A DNA stretch of 44,733 bases from Actinobacteria bacterium OK074. Its GTDB lineage: Bacteria > Actinomycetota > Actinomycetes > Streptomycetales > Streptomycetaceae. The translations under genes and the position numbers were made by a program. Shown piece by piece: positions 17,263 to 24,702 of the stretch. The notes under the pieces are model-generated. The model was given only the letters and a program-made list of their open reading frames with translations. It was not told the origin of the DNA and made no database searches. The stretch spans positions 1 to 44,733 of the forward strand of contig LJCV01000288.1 in NCBI GenBank assembly GCA_001298575.1. Reading direction: 5' to 3'. Positions within the stretch are counted from its first letter, which is position 1. Every line of letters begins with the position of its first letter.

Positions 17263-17769
17263 CGGGCTTCCTTCTCGCTCGATGGGCCGGGCAGCGAACG
17301 CCACCCTGTCAGTTGCCTCTCCGCGGCCCCCGGGCAGTTCCCGCCTGTCGTCCATCCGCGCCACCAACGCGTCGGCGAAGTCCTCGACTTCCTGCGGCCC
17401 CCGCTGCTCGGCCAGGTGAGCGAGGAGGCGGCCGCCCCCGCGCCGGTGGTTGCATGCCTTGTTGGTGGCGATCCCGAGCAGCCACGGGCGCAACGAGCCG
17501 GTCCCCTGCGCCACTCGCTCGCGGGTGCGCCACGCCACGAGGAAGGTCTCCGACAGCACTTCCGCCGCCACCGACCGGTCCCCGGTGAGCCGGAGGGCGT
17601 GGTTGTAGACCACCGTCGCGTACCGGTCGAAGAGCCACGCGACGGCGTCCCGATCACCGTCCCGAACCCGCTCCCGTATCCGGTCCGCCCCGTCCCCTCC
17701 GTCTCCTTCTGCGCGCCCTGCCCACCCGGGCGGCCCTCCCGGCTGCCCTGCCTGTCCCCCGTGCTTCAC
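17259..17769 (-). pseudogene. ECF sigma factor lacking region 4
   Basis: Seen: complete region 2 (DRDAVAWLFDRYATVVYNHA, then GSLRPWLLGIATNKACNHRR) and the linker to DDRREL. Region 4, the -35-binding helix-turn-helix, is absent. Reading in a second frame, a tail ending SSEKEAR overlaps the next ATG exactly as an intact sigma gene would, so an internal deletion removed region 4 and shifted the frame. In the current frame the N-terminus runs on into the truncated CU044_5270-like gene. GTG 17769 is the presumed start. Sigma function is not expected. Confidence 0.75.
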
Positions 17770-17858
17770 ACCGTCGGTCTCCCCGCGGCGGACGCGGGGT
17801 TCCTGTGGGCTGAGTCACGAGGCGGCAGGCAGGGCGGCCGGGAGTGGCCGAGCGGCCG

Positions 17859-18740
17859 TCAGCCGGACTGCGCCGGAACCTGCTTCATGTGGTCGACGAT
17901 CGTACGGACGACGATGGCGCTGGTGTACACGACGGTGCCGGGCTTCGTCGGGATGCCGGAAACCGCCTTGACCTGGACGGTGTGCTCGCCGAGGAAGACG
18001 GAGGTCTTCTTGTCGAAGATCCATTCGGTGCGCTGACCGCTGACTTCGTCGAGCCGGGCCACGGCCACACCGTGGCGGCCCGTCGCATCGACCGCGTCGG
18101 GCACCAGGAACACACCGGGGATCTTGGCGGGGGCCGTGTAGAGGGCGGCCGGGGGGTAGCTCTCGACGAGAAGGTCACCGATGACGGTGAACGCCTCCTG
18201 GTCGGCGGAGGAACCGTGCCCCTTGGCCTCCTCGTAGACCTTGGCCAGGAGCTTGTCGGGGTCGGTGGTGAGGGTGGCCAGGTAGTCGTACGACGGACGC
18301 TCCAGGCTCGCCCCGGAGGACTGGTCCTGCGCGAGGGCGCCCGCGGAATTGTGCGGGGTGACGTCGCCGGACTGGTCCAGGGTGACGCTCTTGGAGCCGC
18401 CGGCCGTGGTTCCGGTCGCGGTGCTGCCGCCGCCGTTCCCCATGGCGATGCCGCCGAGGACCGCCCCGGCGAGGGCGAGAGCGGTCACCGGCAGGAGGAC
18501 GGCGGAACGCGGGAAGCGGTCGCGCCACGACGGCTTACGGTCCCCGGCGGTCTGCGCTGCCTGCGCTGCCTGGTCGACTTCTGCCGCCCGCTCGGCCTGC
18601 GTGTCCTGGTCGATCTGGGTCATCAGTCGCTCCTTGTGGAACTGGGGGCGGCCCGCAGGCAGGTCGCGTTCCACGGGAGGCGGGAGGTGTGCGGTCTCCT
18701 CCCACTCGGCCGGGTGGGGCCGGGACGGGTTCGCGTTCAT
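17859..18740 (-). CDS. CU044_5270-family membrane-anchored protein
   Basis: 293 aa. Seen: a cytoplasmic N-terminus (AEWEETAHLPPPVERDLPAG) of about 75 residues, one transmembrane helix near 78-99 (AVLLPVTALALAGAVLGGIAM), then an extracytoplasmic domain with YDYLATLTTDPDKLLAKVY and a C-terminus VVRTIVDHMKQVP. In actinomycetes such genes follow ECF sigma genes, and a regulatory (anti-sigma-like) role is often supposed. ATG 18740 overlaps the stop of its sigma partner, which is itself degenerate here, so this protein may be an orphan. The reading frame is intact. Confidence 0.8.
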   Translation of the reverse strand: MNANPSRPHPAEWEETAHLPPPVERDLPAGRPQFHKERLMTQIDQDTQAERAAEVDQAAQAAQTAGDRKPSWRDRFPRSAVLLPVTALALAGAVLGGIAMGNGGGSTATGTTAGGSKSVTLDQSGDVTPHNSAGALAQDQSSGASLERPSYDYLATLTTDPDKLLAKVYEEAKGHGSSADQEAFTVIGDLLVESYPPAALYTAPAKIPGVFLVPDAVDATGRHGVAVARLDEVSGQRTEWIFDKKTSVFLGEHTVQVKAVSGIPTKPGTVVYTSAIVVRTIVDHMKQVPAQSG

Positions 18741-19165
18741 CGGATTCCTTCCGGTGCGGACCGGACCGCGTTGACGCGATTCGCCTCTTACCTGTCGAGA
18801 ACCAGAAACGGATTCCCGTCTCCCCGCCTTCTCCGCCTTCCCCTCCTTCTCCGTCTTCCTCGTCGTCTTGCTCGCCTTCTCCGTCAACGGCTCGTCCGGC
18901 CGGGTCAGTTCGGCATCGGTGAGCTTGCGCAGCTTGGCGCGGGCCCGGGACCGCCGGGAGCGGACCGTGCCGACCGGCACCCCGAGCGCCTGCGCGGCGG
19001 CCGTCGTCGACCTGGCCGGCGACCGAGTCCGCGCGGTCGGGTACGGCGGCCTCCGCGCGGGCGGCGGCCCGGTAGCGCCGGTCGCCGCGGTGCTGGTTGC
19101 GGGCCATGTTGGTGGCGATGCCCAGCAACCAGGGCCGCAGCGAGCCCCCTTCGGCGTCGATTCCC
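18737..19165 (-). pseudogene. degenerate ECF sigma factor
   Basis: Seen in two frames: the end of region 2 (SLRPWLLGIATNMARNQHRG, then ADSVAGQVDD) and, in another frame, the end of region 4 (AQALGVPVGTVRSR, then SRARAKLRKLTDAEL). The N-terminal part of region 2 and roughly 30 residues between the two blocks are missing. A third frame gives a tail NRVNAVRSAPEGIR whose stop overlaps the CU044_5270 start. At least two deletions or frameshifts are needed to explain this; no functional sigma factor can be made. Borders on the 5' side are approximate. Confidence 0.75.
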
Positions 19166-19320
19166 CGGCCCGTACCCGGGTACGCATATTTCGCGTCACC
19201 CCCGTCGGCTGTCCGCACCCGACCCCGGGTTCCGGTGACGTACACCACACGCCGCCCACGACGGGCCCACCCCGGACAGACTCACCGCACAGGCTCGAAA
19301 CAAGCCCCGGAAACGACAAA

Positions 19321-19352
19321 GATCCCGACCGATCATGAAGATCGGCGGGATC
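19321..19352 (-). terminator. terminator for tRNA-Ala
   Basis: Stem GATCCCGCCGAT / ATCGGTCGGGATC (one bulge, 7-base loop) followed on the minus strand by CTTTGT, 40 bases past the tRNA 3' end. Confidence 0.75.
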
Positions 19353-19392
19353 TCGTCAACTGCCCCTGAGCCAACTCAAGAACAATCGTGCG

Positions 19393-19466
19393 TGGACCTG
19401 AGGGGATTCGAACCCCTGGCCCCCTCGATGCGAACGAGGTGCGCTACCGGACTGCGCCACAGGCCC
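19393..19466 (-). tRNA. tRNA-Ala (anticodon CGC)
   Basis: A 74-nt cloverleaf can be drawn: acceptor GGGCCTG pairing with CAGGTCC, D-arm GCGC..GCGC, anticodon arm CCTCG-TTCGCAT-CGAGG with anticodon CGC (reads GCG, a common codon at this G+C), and T-arm AGGGG-TTCGAAT-CCCCT. CCA is not encoded. A terminator-like hairpin follows. Confidence 0.93.
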
Positions 19467-19549
19467 TTGCAACGAGTGAAACTCTAGCACCCCGTTACCG
19501 GTGCTTGGAAATCCGTTCCCGGCTGGTCAGGGAGGGCCGTGCGAGACCG

Positions 19550-20953
19550 TCATTCGTTCGCGGCGCGAGGCCGGCTGCCGTCCTCGTACTGGTCGAACAG
19601 GGGCGTACGGCCCCGTTCGCGGGCCCGGCGGGCGGACGCGGCGCGGCGGCGGGCGTCGCCGCGGGAGCCGTCCTCCGGGCGCGCTTCGCCGGAGGCGTCG
19701 TCGTCGCAGTCGTCGGCCGTCTCGGCGGCGCCCGGATCACCCGCCGACACATCGGCCCCCGTCGCCCCGCCCGCCTCGGCGCCCCGGCCACCGGCCGGTT
19801 CCGCCGTGCTTGAGCGGGCCGCGCTCCACGTGTCCGGGTCGCTCAGGTCGACGTCCGGGGTGGCCCGCGGCGCGACCGGCGCGGTCACGTACGTGGGCAG
19901 CGGCACCGGAACCGGGTCCCAGCTCTCGCCGTGGCCCGGTCGGCGCTGCCGTTCGCGCTGCTGGTCGACCCACTCGGCGTGGTCCGTCTGCTCGACGAGT
20001 GCCCGGCGGTCCGCGGCGAGCGCGGAGAGACCGGGGTCGGTGGCCGCCTCCGGTCCGTCCTCCGCTTCGTCCGCGTCGTGGTCGGCCGGCGGGCGCCGCC
20101 TCGGCTGCCGTTCGCGCAGCCGCTGCGCGGCCACCTCGGCCCGGCGCCGGTCCATCTGGAACGCGAAGCGCTTGCGTTCCTGCGTCCGCAGATACGCGAT
20201 GTACGTGCTCAGCAGCACCGCCGGGATCCCGGGCGCCCACAGGAACGCCATCCCGCCCACCGCCGCGACGACCGCCCCGACCGTGAACGCGACGAAGAGC
20301 AGCACGGTCGTACGCCGACGCCGCGCGAGCACCTTCGTGCGCCGGGCGCGCGCGGCGGCCTCCGCCGAGGACACCTGCCCACGACGCGCCCGCGGCGCGG
20401 GTACCTGCGCCGATCCCGATCCTGATCCCGATCCTGATGCGGACCCAGATGCCGACATCGCGTTCAACTGCGGCTGCGGCTGCGACTGCTGCTTCGGCTG
20501 CGCCCCGGGCTTCGCCGTACGGCTGTTGGACCCGGCCGCCGCCTGCGCCCCCTTCGGCACCTGCTGCCCCGAAGGCGCCGCGTTCCCCTGCCGCGCCGGC
20601 GCCGTCTCCGGCCGCGGTTCCCGGCGCTGGGGCTCCGCCCCCGCCGGTTCCGCCTCGACCCGGGCGCGGACCCGCGGCCCGGCCGGTGGCATGGCGAAGG
20701 CCCGGACGTCCACCGAGTCGGTGGCCGCGTCCGGGTCGGCGGCGTGCTCCCCCTCTTCGGCGGAGCGCGCCCGCAGGTCCTTGGCGTAACGGCGCTCCAT
20801 GCCCGCCCGTCCGGACAGCAGCCGGATGGCGGTGCTGAAGCGTTCCGTCGGACGGGCCTCATTCAGCTCGTCCTGCCTACGGAGCCACATGGGCACCAAG
20901 TAGGCGGCCCAGGCCCCGACGATGACTGCGTAGATGAGGCCGCTGCTGCTCAC
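19550..20953 (-). CDS. sepX: divisome membrane protein SepX/GlpR
   Basis: 467 aa, actinobacteria-specific septation protein; SepX supports FtsZ-ring function in Streptomyces, and its corynebacterial counterpart GlpR is the membrane receptor of the gephyrin-like Glp. Seen: N-terminal helix at about residues 5-24 (GLIYAVIVGAWAAYLVPMWL), a conserved cytoplasmic stretch (RRQDELNEARPTERFSTAIR), a long Pro/Gln/Gly-Ser-rich linker with a Ser-Gly hexanucleotide repeat, two close helices at about 215-256, and a charged C-terminus. GTG 20953 lies seven bases from a -10. A glp/moeA-type gene is four genes upstream. Confidence 0.88.
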   Translation of the reverse strand: MSSSGLIYAVIVGAWAAYLVPMWLRRQDELNEARPTERFSTAIRLLSGRAGMERRYAKDLRARSAEEGEHAADPDAATDSVDVRAFAMPPAGPRVRARVEAEPAGAEPQRREPRPETAPARQGNAAPSGQQVPKGAQAAAGSNSRTAKPGAQPKQQSQPQPQLNAMSASGSASGSGSGSGSAQVPAPRARRGQVSSAEAAARARRTKVLARRRRTTVLLFVAFTVGAVVAAVGGMAFLWAPGIPAVLLSTYIAYLRTQERKRFAFQMDRRRAEVAAQRLRERQPRRRPPADHDADEAEDGPEAATDPGLSALAADRRALVEQTDHAEWVDQQRERQRRPGHGESWDPVPVPLPTYVTAPVAPRATPDVDLSDPDTWSAARSSTAEPAGGRGAEAGGATGADVSAGDPGAAETADDCDDDASGEARPEDGSRGDARRRAASARRARERGRTPLFDQYEDGSRPRAANE

Positions 20954-21341
20954 GCCTCACACGGTAGAGGGGTTTACGTGAGGCCATCCGCCAATTGGGC
21001 CGGTGTGTCGCACGATCTGGCTGATATTTCGAGCTTTTTTTGTGACCGATGCGATCAGCGGGCCGCCAAACCGGTGAATTCATGACCGCGGGACGATCAC
21101 CCGCCGACCGGTCGTGGACCGATCGGGAGCCGATCAGGGGCCGATCGCCGAGCGGTGGTCGACCGGCTACGGACCGCCCGCGGACCGGCAGTTGACCGCC
21201 GCCGGACCATTCACGGACCGGTACGAGCCGACAGCGACCGATCGCGGAACAGCACCGAACCGTTCGCAAGTCGGCGGTCACCCGATCGCCGATCGGTCGG
21301 ACTCGAAAGCGACCATCCACCCCTTAAATCGAACGCCCGTT
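20954..21341. other. repeat-rich intergenic region upstream of sepX
   Basis: 388 bases without a gene. It holds the sepX promoter at its left end, a T7 run at 21036-21042, and from about 21095 to 21310 a dense array of short GACCG and CCGATC motifs, including several CGATCG palindromes. No ORF with recognisable homology was seen on either strand. Confidence 0.6.
20961..20966 (-). promoter_or_regulatory. -10 element for leaderless sepX
   Basis: TACCGT on the minus strand, seven bases upstream of GTG 20953; no ribosome site. Confidence 0.5.
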
Positions 21342-22001
21342 TCATTTCGCGGAACCGCCCGACTGCCCGGGCTGCCGCCACTGCGCCCGCTGGGCCCGCG
21401 CCCGTCGCCACCGCGCCAGCAACCCCTCCGGTACCTCTTCGGCGGTGAGCGCGAAGACGAGATGGTCCCGCCAGGCCCCGTCGATGTGGAGATAACGCGG
21501 CCGGAGTCCCTCCTCCCGGAATCCGAGTTTCTCCACCACCCGGCGGCTCGGGCCGTTCTCGGGGCGAATGCAGACTTCGACGCGGTGCAGCCCGACCGTG
21601 CGGAAGCAGTGGTCGACGGCGAGGGCGACCGCGGTCGGCATCACCCCGCGGCCCGCGACCGCCTCGTCCACCCAGTAGCCGACGTGCCCCGAACACATCG
21701 ACCCCCAGGTGATCCCGGCGACCGTCAACTGGCCGACGAGCCGCCCCTCGTACTCGATGACGAAGGGCAGCACCCGGCCGGCGTTGGCCTCCGAGCGCAG
21801 GTGGCGGACCATCTGGCGGTACGTCGGCCGGTGCGCGATCGGCCCGCTGGGCGTGGGCGGCGGGATGGTCGCCTCCCAGGGCCGCAGCCAGTCGCGGTTG
21901 CGCCGGTTGACCTCGCGCCAGGCCCGCTGGTCGCGCACCCTTATCGGCCGGAGGACGACTCCACCCTCCGCCAGTTCGACGGGCCAGGACGGGCTGTTCA
22001 G
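21342..22001 (-). CDS. rimJ: RimJ/RimL-type GNAT acetyltransferase with CTG start
   Basis: 219 aa; family members acetylate protein N-termini such as ribosomal S5. Seen: GVVLRPIRVRDQRAWREVN first strand, RPTYRQMVRHL, LVGQLTVAGITWG, acetyl-CoA loop VAGRGVMPTAVAL and ENGPSRRVVEKLGF. No ATG, GTG or TTG lies upstream of the first strand: an in-frame TAG lies at about 22014 and the first GTG (21938) would remove the strand. CTG 22001 overlaps the MogA stop (CTGA) and follows a GGGGGTG stretch, so I take it as the start. Member of the galU-glp-moaC-mogA-rimJ operon. Confidence 0.8.
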   Translation of the reverse strand: MNSPSWPVELAEGGVVLRPIRVRDQRAWREVNRRNRDWLRPWEATIPPPTPSGPIAHRPTYRQMVRHLRSEANAGRVLPFVIEYEGRLVGQLTVAGITWGSMCSGHVGYWVDEAVAGRGVMPTAVALAVDHCFRTVGLHRVEVCIRPENGPSRRVVEKLGFREEGLRPRYLHIDGAWRDHLVFALTAEEVPEGLLARWRRARAQRAQWRQPGQSGGSAK

Positions 22002-22753
22002 CTCGCACCCCCACTAGATCTGGAGTGGTCCCCGGTGGATCCGGAGCGGTTCTCCCCGGTGGATCCGGGGTGGTTCTCCCCGGCGGTCTCCCGCCGCTCA
22101 CCGTGGGACACGACCGGACTTTCTCCGCCCGCCCGCCGGTCACCGGGAGACACGTCCCGCCCACTTCCGCTCTCCCGGCGGTCGTCGCCGGACGCGATCG
22201 GTCCGCCCCCGGTCCCCGGCGCCGGATGGTCGCCCCCGCGGAGCTGCGCCACCGCGTGCCCCAACAGGGGCTCCAGGACCGCGAGTCCGTCCTTCACCCC
22301 GCCGGTGGATCCCGGCAGGTTGACGATCAGGGTCCGGCCCGCGACCCCGGCGAGCCCCCGGGAGAGCGCCGCCGTGGGCACCTTCTCCCTGCCGAACGCC
22401 CTGATGGCCTCCGGAATGCCCGGCACCTCGTAGTCGAGCACCGCCCGGGTCGCCTCCGGGGTGCGGTCGGTCGGGGAGACGCCCGTACCCCCGGTGGTCA
22501 CGATCACGTCGTACCCGGCCGCCGTCCCCGCGCGCAGCTCCGCCTCGACGGGCTCCCCGTCCGGCACCACCCGCGGCCCGTCCACCACGAACCCCGACGC
22601 CTCCAGCCCCGCCACCACCAACGGCCCGCCCCGGTCCGCGTACACCCCGGCCGCGGCCCGGTTCGACGCGGTCACGACCAGCGCGCGATACGGCACCGCG
22701 CCCGCGCCCGCACCCCGCTCGGCTCCCACGACAGCACCCGGCTCCCCCGTCAC
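21998..22753 (-). CDS. mogA: MogA/MoaB-family molybdenum cofactor protein
   Basis: Likely molybdopterin adenylyltransferase, 251 aa, activating molybdopterin before metal insertion. Seen: YRALVVTASNRAAAG near residue 22, TTGGTGVSPTDRTPEAT near 86 and NLPGSTGGVKDGL near 144. The catalytic domain ends near 170; about 75 further residues are a hydrophilic Gly/Ser/Arg tail, unusual for a family of about 165 aa, partly encoded by a 24-bp tandem repeat. GTG 22753 overlaps the moaC stop (GTGA); its own TGA overlaps the CTG of the acetyltransferase. Confidence 0.9.
   Translation of the reverse strand: MTGEPGAVVGAERGAGAGAVPYRALVVTASNRAAAGVYADRGGPLVVAGLEASGFVVDGPRVVPDGEPVEAELRAGTAAGYDVIVTTGGTGVSPTDRTPEATRAVLDYEVPGIPEAIRAFGREKVPTAALSRGLAGVAGRTLIVNLPGSTGGVKDGLAVLEPLLGHAVAQLRGGDHPAPGTGGGPIASGDDRRESGSGRDVSPGDRRAGGESPVVSHGERRETAGENHPGSTGENRSGSTGDHSRSSGGAS
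22029..22086. repeat. 24-bp tandem repeat in mogA 3' end
   Basis: Two near-identical 24-base units (22029-22052, 22053-22076) and a third partial one, built on TCCCCGGTGGATCC; encode 8-residue repeats such as GENRSGST. Confidence 0.85.
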
Positions 22754-23229
22754 GACCGGCTCCAGTCGCCCGACTTGCCGCCCGTCTTCTCCTCCACCCG
22801 TACGTCCGTGATGACCGCCCCCTTGTCGACCGCCTTGACCATGTCGATGACGGTGAGTCCGGCGACGGCGACCGCGGTGAGTGCCTCCATCTCCACGCCC
22901 GTACGATCCGTCGTCTTCACCGTGGCGAGGATCTCCACGGCGTCGTCCGCGACCGACAGATCAAGCTTGACACCTGCCACTGACAACGGGTGGCAGAGCG
23001 GGATGAGGTCGGGGGTCCGCTTGGCGCCCATGATCCCCGCGATGCGCGCGACGGCGAGGGCGTCGCCCTTGGGTACGCCCTCGCCGCGCAGGAGTTCGAC
23101 CACGCGCGGCGATACCAGGACGCGGCCACTGGCGCGTGCGGTGCGCGCGGTGACGTCCTTCCCGGAGACGTCGACCATGCGGGCGGCCCCCGCCTCGTCG
23201 ATGTGCGTCAGTCGGTCCTGCGTACTCAT
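22750..23229 (-). CDS. moaC: cyclic pyranopterin monophosphate synthase MoaC
   Basis: Second step of molybdenum cofactor synthesis: with MoaA it converts GTP to cyclic pyranopterin monophosphate. 159 aa, normal length. Seen: MVDVSGKDVTARTA near residue 18, PLCHPL near 77 with the active-site His, GVEMEALTAV near 111 and the catalytic Lys region DMVKAVDKGA near 128. ATG 23229. It lies 147 bases downstream of glp/moeA and overlaps mogA (GTGA). No moaA is in the window. Confidence 0.95.
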   Translation of the reverse strand: MSTQDRLTHIDEAGAARMVDVSGKDVTARTARASGRVLVSPRVVELLRGEGVPKGDALAVARIAGIMGAKRTPDLIPLCHPLSVAGVKLDLSVADDAVEILATVKTTDRTGVEMEALTAVAVAGLTVIDMVKAVDKGAVITDVRVEEKTGGKSGDWSRS

Positions 23230-23376
23230 GCGGTGTCGCGCTCCCGGTCAGGGCCCCGCGGCTGTGACACGCGGGCTGCTGTGCGCGACACGGTACCGCC
23301 ATCGCGGCCCGCCCTGCGGCGCAGGCCGCGCCCGCTCACCGGACCGGCCCCGCGCCGGCCGGGGCGCCGAGCGCCG

Positions 23377-24702
23377 TCAGCCGAGCAGGACGACGTCGAC
23401 CTCGGCCCCGGGCTCCACGGATTCCGTGTCCTCCGGCACCACGATCAGCGCGTCCGCGTGCGCGAGCGCCGCCACCAGGTGGGAGGAGGAGCCGCCCACG
23501 GTCCGGGCCTCGCCGTCCGCGTACATGCCGCGCAGGAACTGGCGGCGGCCGGCCGGTGAGGTCAGCGCCTTGTCGGTGCGCAGGGTGGCCCGGACGGTGG
23601 GCCGGTGCACGTCGGTGAGGCCCATCATGGTGCGGATCGCGGGCCGTACGAACAGTTCGAAGGAGACGTACGACGACACCGGGTTGCCCGGCAGCGCGAG
23701 CAGCGGCGTGTGGTCGGGGCCGAACGTGCCGAAGCCCTGCGGCTTTCCGGGCTGCATGGCCAGACGGCGGAACTCGACGCCGCCGCCCGCCCCGTCCGCG
23801 TCCCCGGCGCCCTCCAGCGCCTCCTTGACGACGTCGTACGCGCCCACGCTGACCCCGCCGGTGGTCACCAGGAGGTCGGCGCGCACGAGTTGGTCCTCGA
23901 TGGTGGCGCGGAGCGTCTCGGCGTCGTCGGCGACCGCGCCCACCCGGTAGGCGATGGCCCCGCCGTCGCGCGCGGCGGCGGTGAGGGCGAAGCTGTTGGA
24001 GTCGTAGATCCGGCCGTCGGCCAACTCCTCGCCGGGCTGGACGAGTTCGCTGCCGGTGGACAGGACGACCACGCGCGGGCGCGGGCGCACGCGTACGGTG
24101 CCGCGGCCGATCGCGGCCAGCAGGCCGAGCTGGGGCGCGCCGAGGACGGTGCCCGCCGCGAGCGCCCGGTCGCCGGCGCGTACGTCACTGCCACGCGCGC
24201 GTACGTGCGCGCGTGTCGGGGCCGGGCGGTGGACGCGGACCTGTCCGCCGGCGTCCTGCGGTGCGGCGCTGCGGGCGCGCATGCCGGTGGCCGGGCCGCC
24301 GCCGAGGCCGCCGTCGGTCCACTCGACGGGTACGACGGTCTCGGCGCCGGTGGGCAGCGGGGCGCCGGTCATGATGCGGGCGGCCTGGCCGGGGCCCACG
24401 TGCAGCAGGTCGGCGGTGCCCGCCGCGACGTCGCCGACGACCTCCAGGACGGCCGGGAACTCCTCGCTCGCGCCGGCCACGTCCGCGACCCGTACCGCGT
24501 ACCCGTCCATGGAGCTGTTGTCGAACGGCGGCAGGGACACCGCGACCGTGACGTCCTCGACCAGGACGCAGCCCTGGGCGTCGAGGAGGGGCAGCTCGAT
24601 GGGTTCGAGGGGGCGGACGGTGGCGAGGATGTCCTCCAGGTGGTCGTCCACCGACCAGGTGCGGTCCGGGTCGGTGGAGCGGGTCGCGGCGGCTGCGCTC
24701 AA
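23377..24702 (-). CDS. glp: gephyrin-like MoeA homologue (Glp)
   Basis: 441 aa, MoeA/gephyrin fold: molybdenum insertase or, in actinobacteria, the divisome protein Glp. Seen: WSVDDHLEDILATVRPLEP, the conserved PPFDNSSMDGYAVR near residue 58, MTGAPLPTGA near 111, STGSELVQPG near 214, TTGGVSVGAYD near 279, GKPQGFGTF and LALPGNPVSSYV. TTG 24702 overlaps the GalU stop (TTGA) and keeps the usual N-terminus. The gene shares an operon-like block with moaC, mogA, rimJ and sepX/glpR; the combination with sepX argues for Glp, with enzyme function still possible. Confidence 0.88.
   Translation of the reverse strand: MSAAAATRSTDPDRTWSVDDHLEDILATVRPLEPIELPLLDAQGCVLVEDVTVAVSLPPFDNSSMDGYAVRVADVAGASEEFPAVLEVVGDVAAGTADLLHVGPGQAARIMTGAPLPTGAETVVPVEWTDGGLGGGPATGMRARSAAPQDAGGQVRVHRPAPTRAHVRARGSDVRAGDRALAAGTVLGAPQLGLLAAIGRGTVRVRPRPRVVVLSTGSELVQPGEELADGRIYDSNSFALTAAARDGGAIAYRVGAVADDAETLRATIEDQLVRADLLVTTGGVSVGAYDVVKEALEGAGDADGAGGGVEFRRLAMQPGKPQGFGTFGPDHTPLLALPGNPVSSYVSFELFVRPAIRTMMGLTDVHRPTVRATLRTDKALTSPAGRRQFLRGMYADGEARTVGGSSSHLVAALAHADALIVVPEDTESVEPGAEVDVVLLG

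Noticed and set aside
19393..19466. tRNA-Ala as an integration site explaining the decayed sigma genes nearby
   Set aside because: No integrase, no direct repeat of the tRNA 3' end, and base composition is like the surroundings.
23230..23376. Extra gene or molybdenum-cofactor riboswitch between glp and moaC
   Set aside because: The 147-base gap has GC-rich palindromes only; no ORF and no Moco-RNA pattern that I can recognise.
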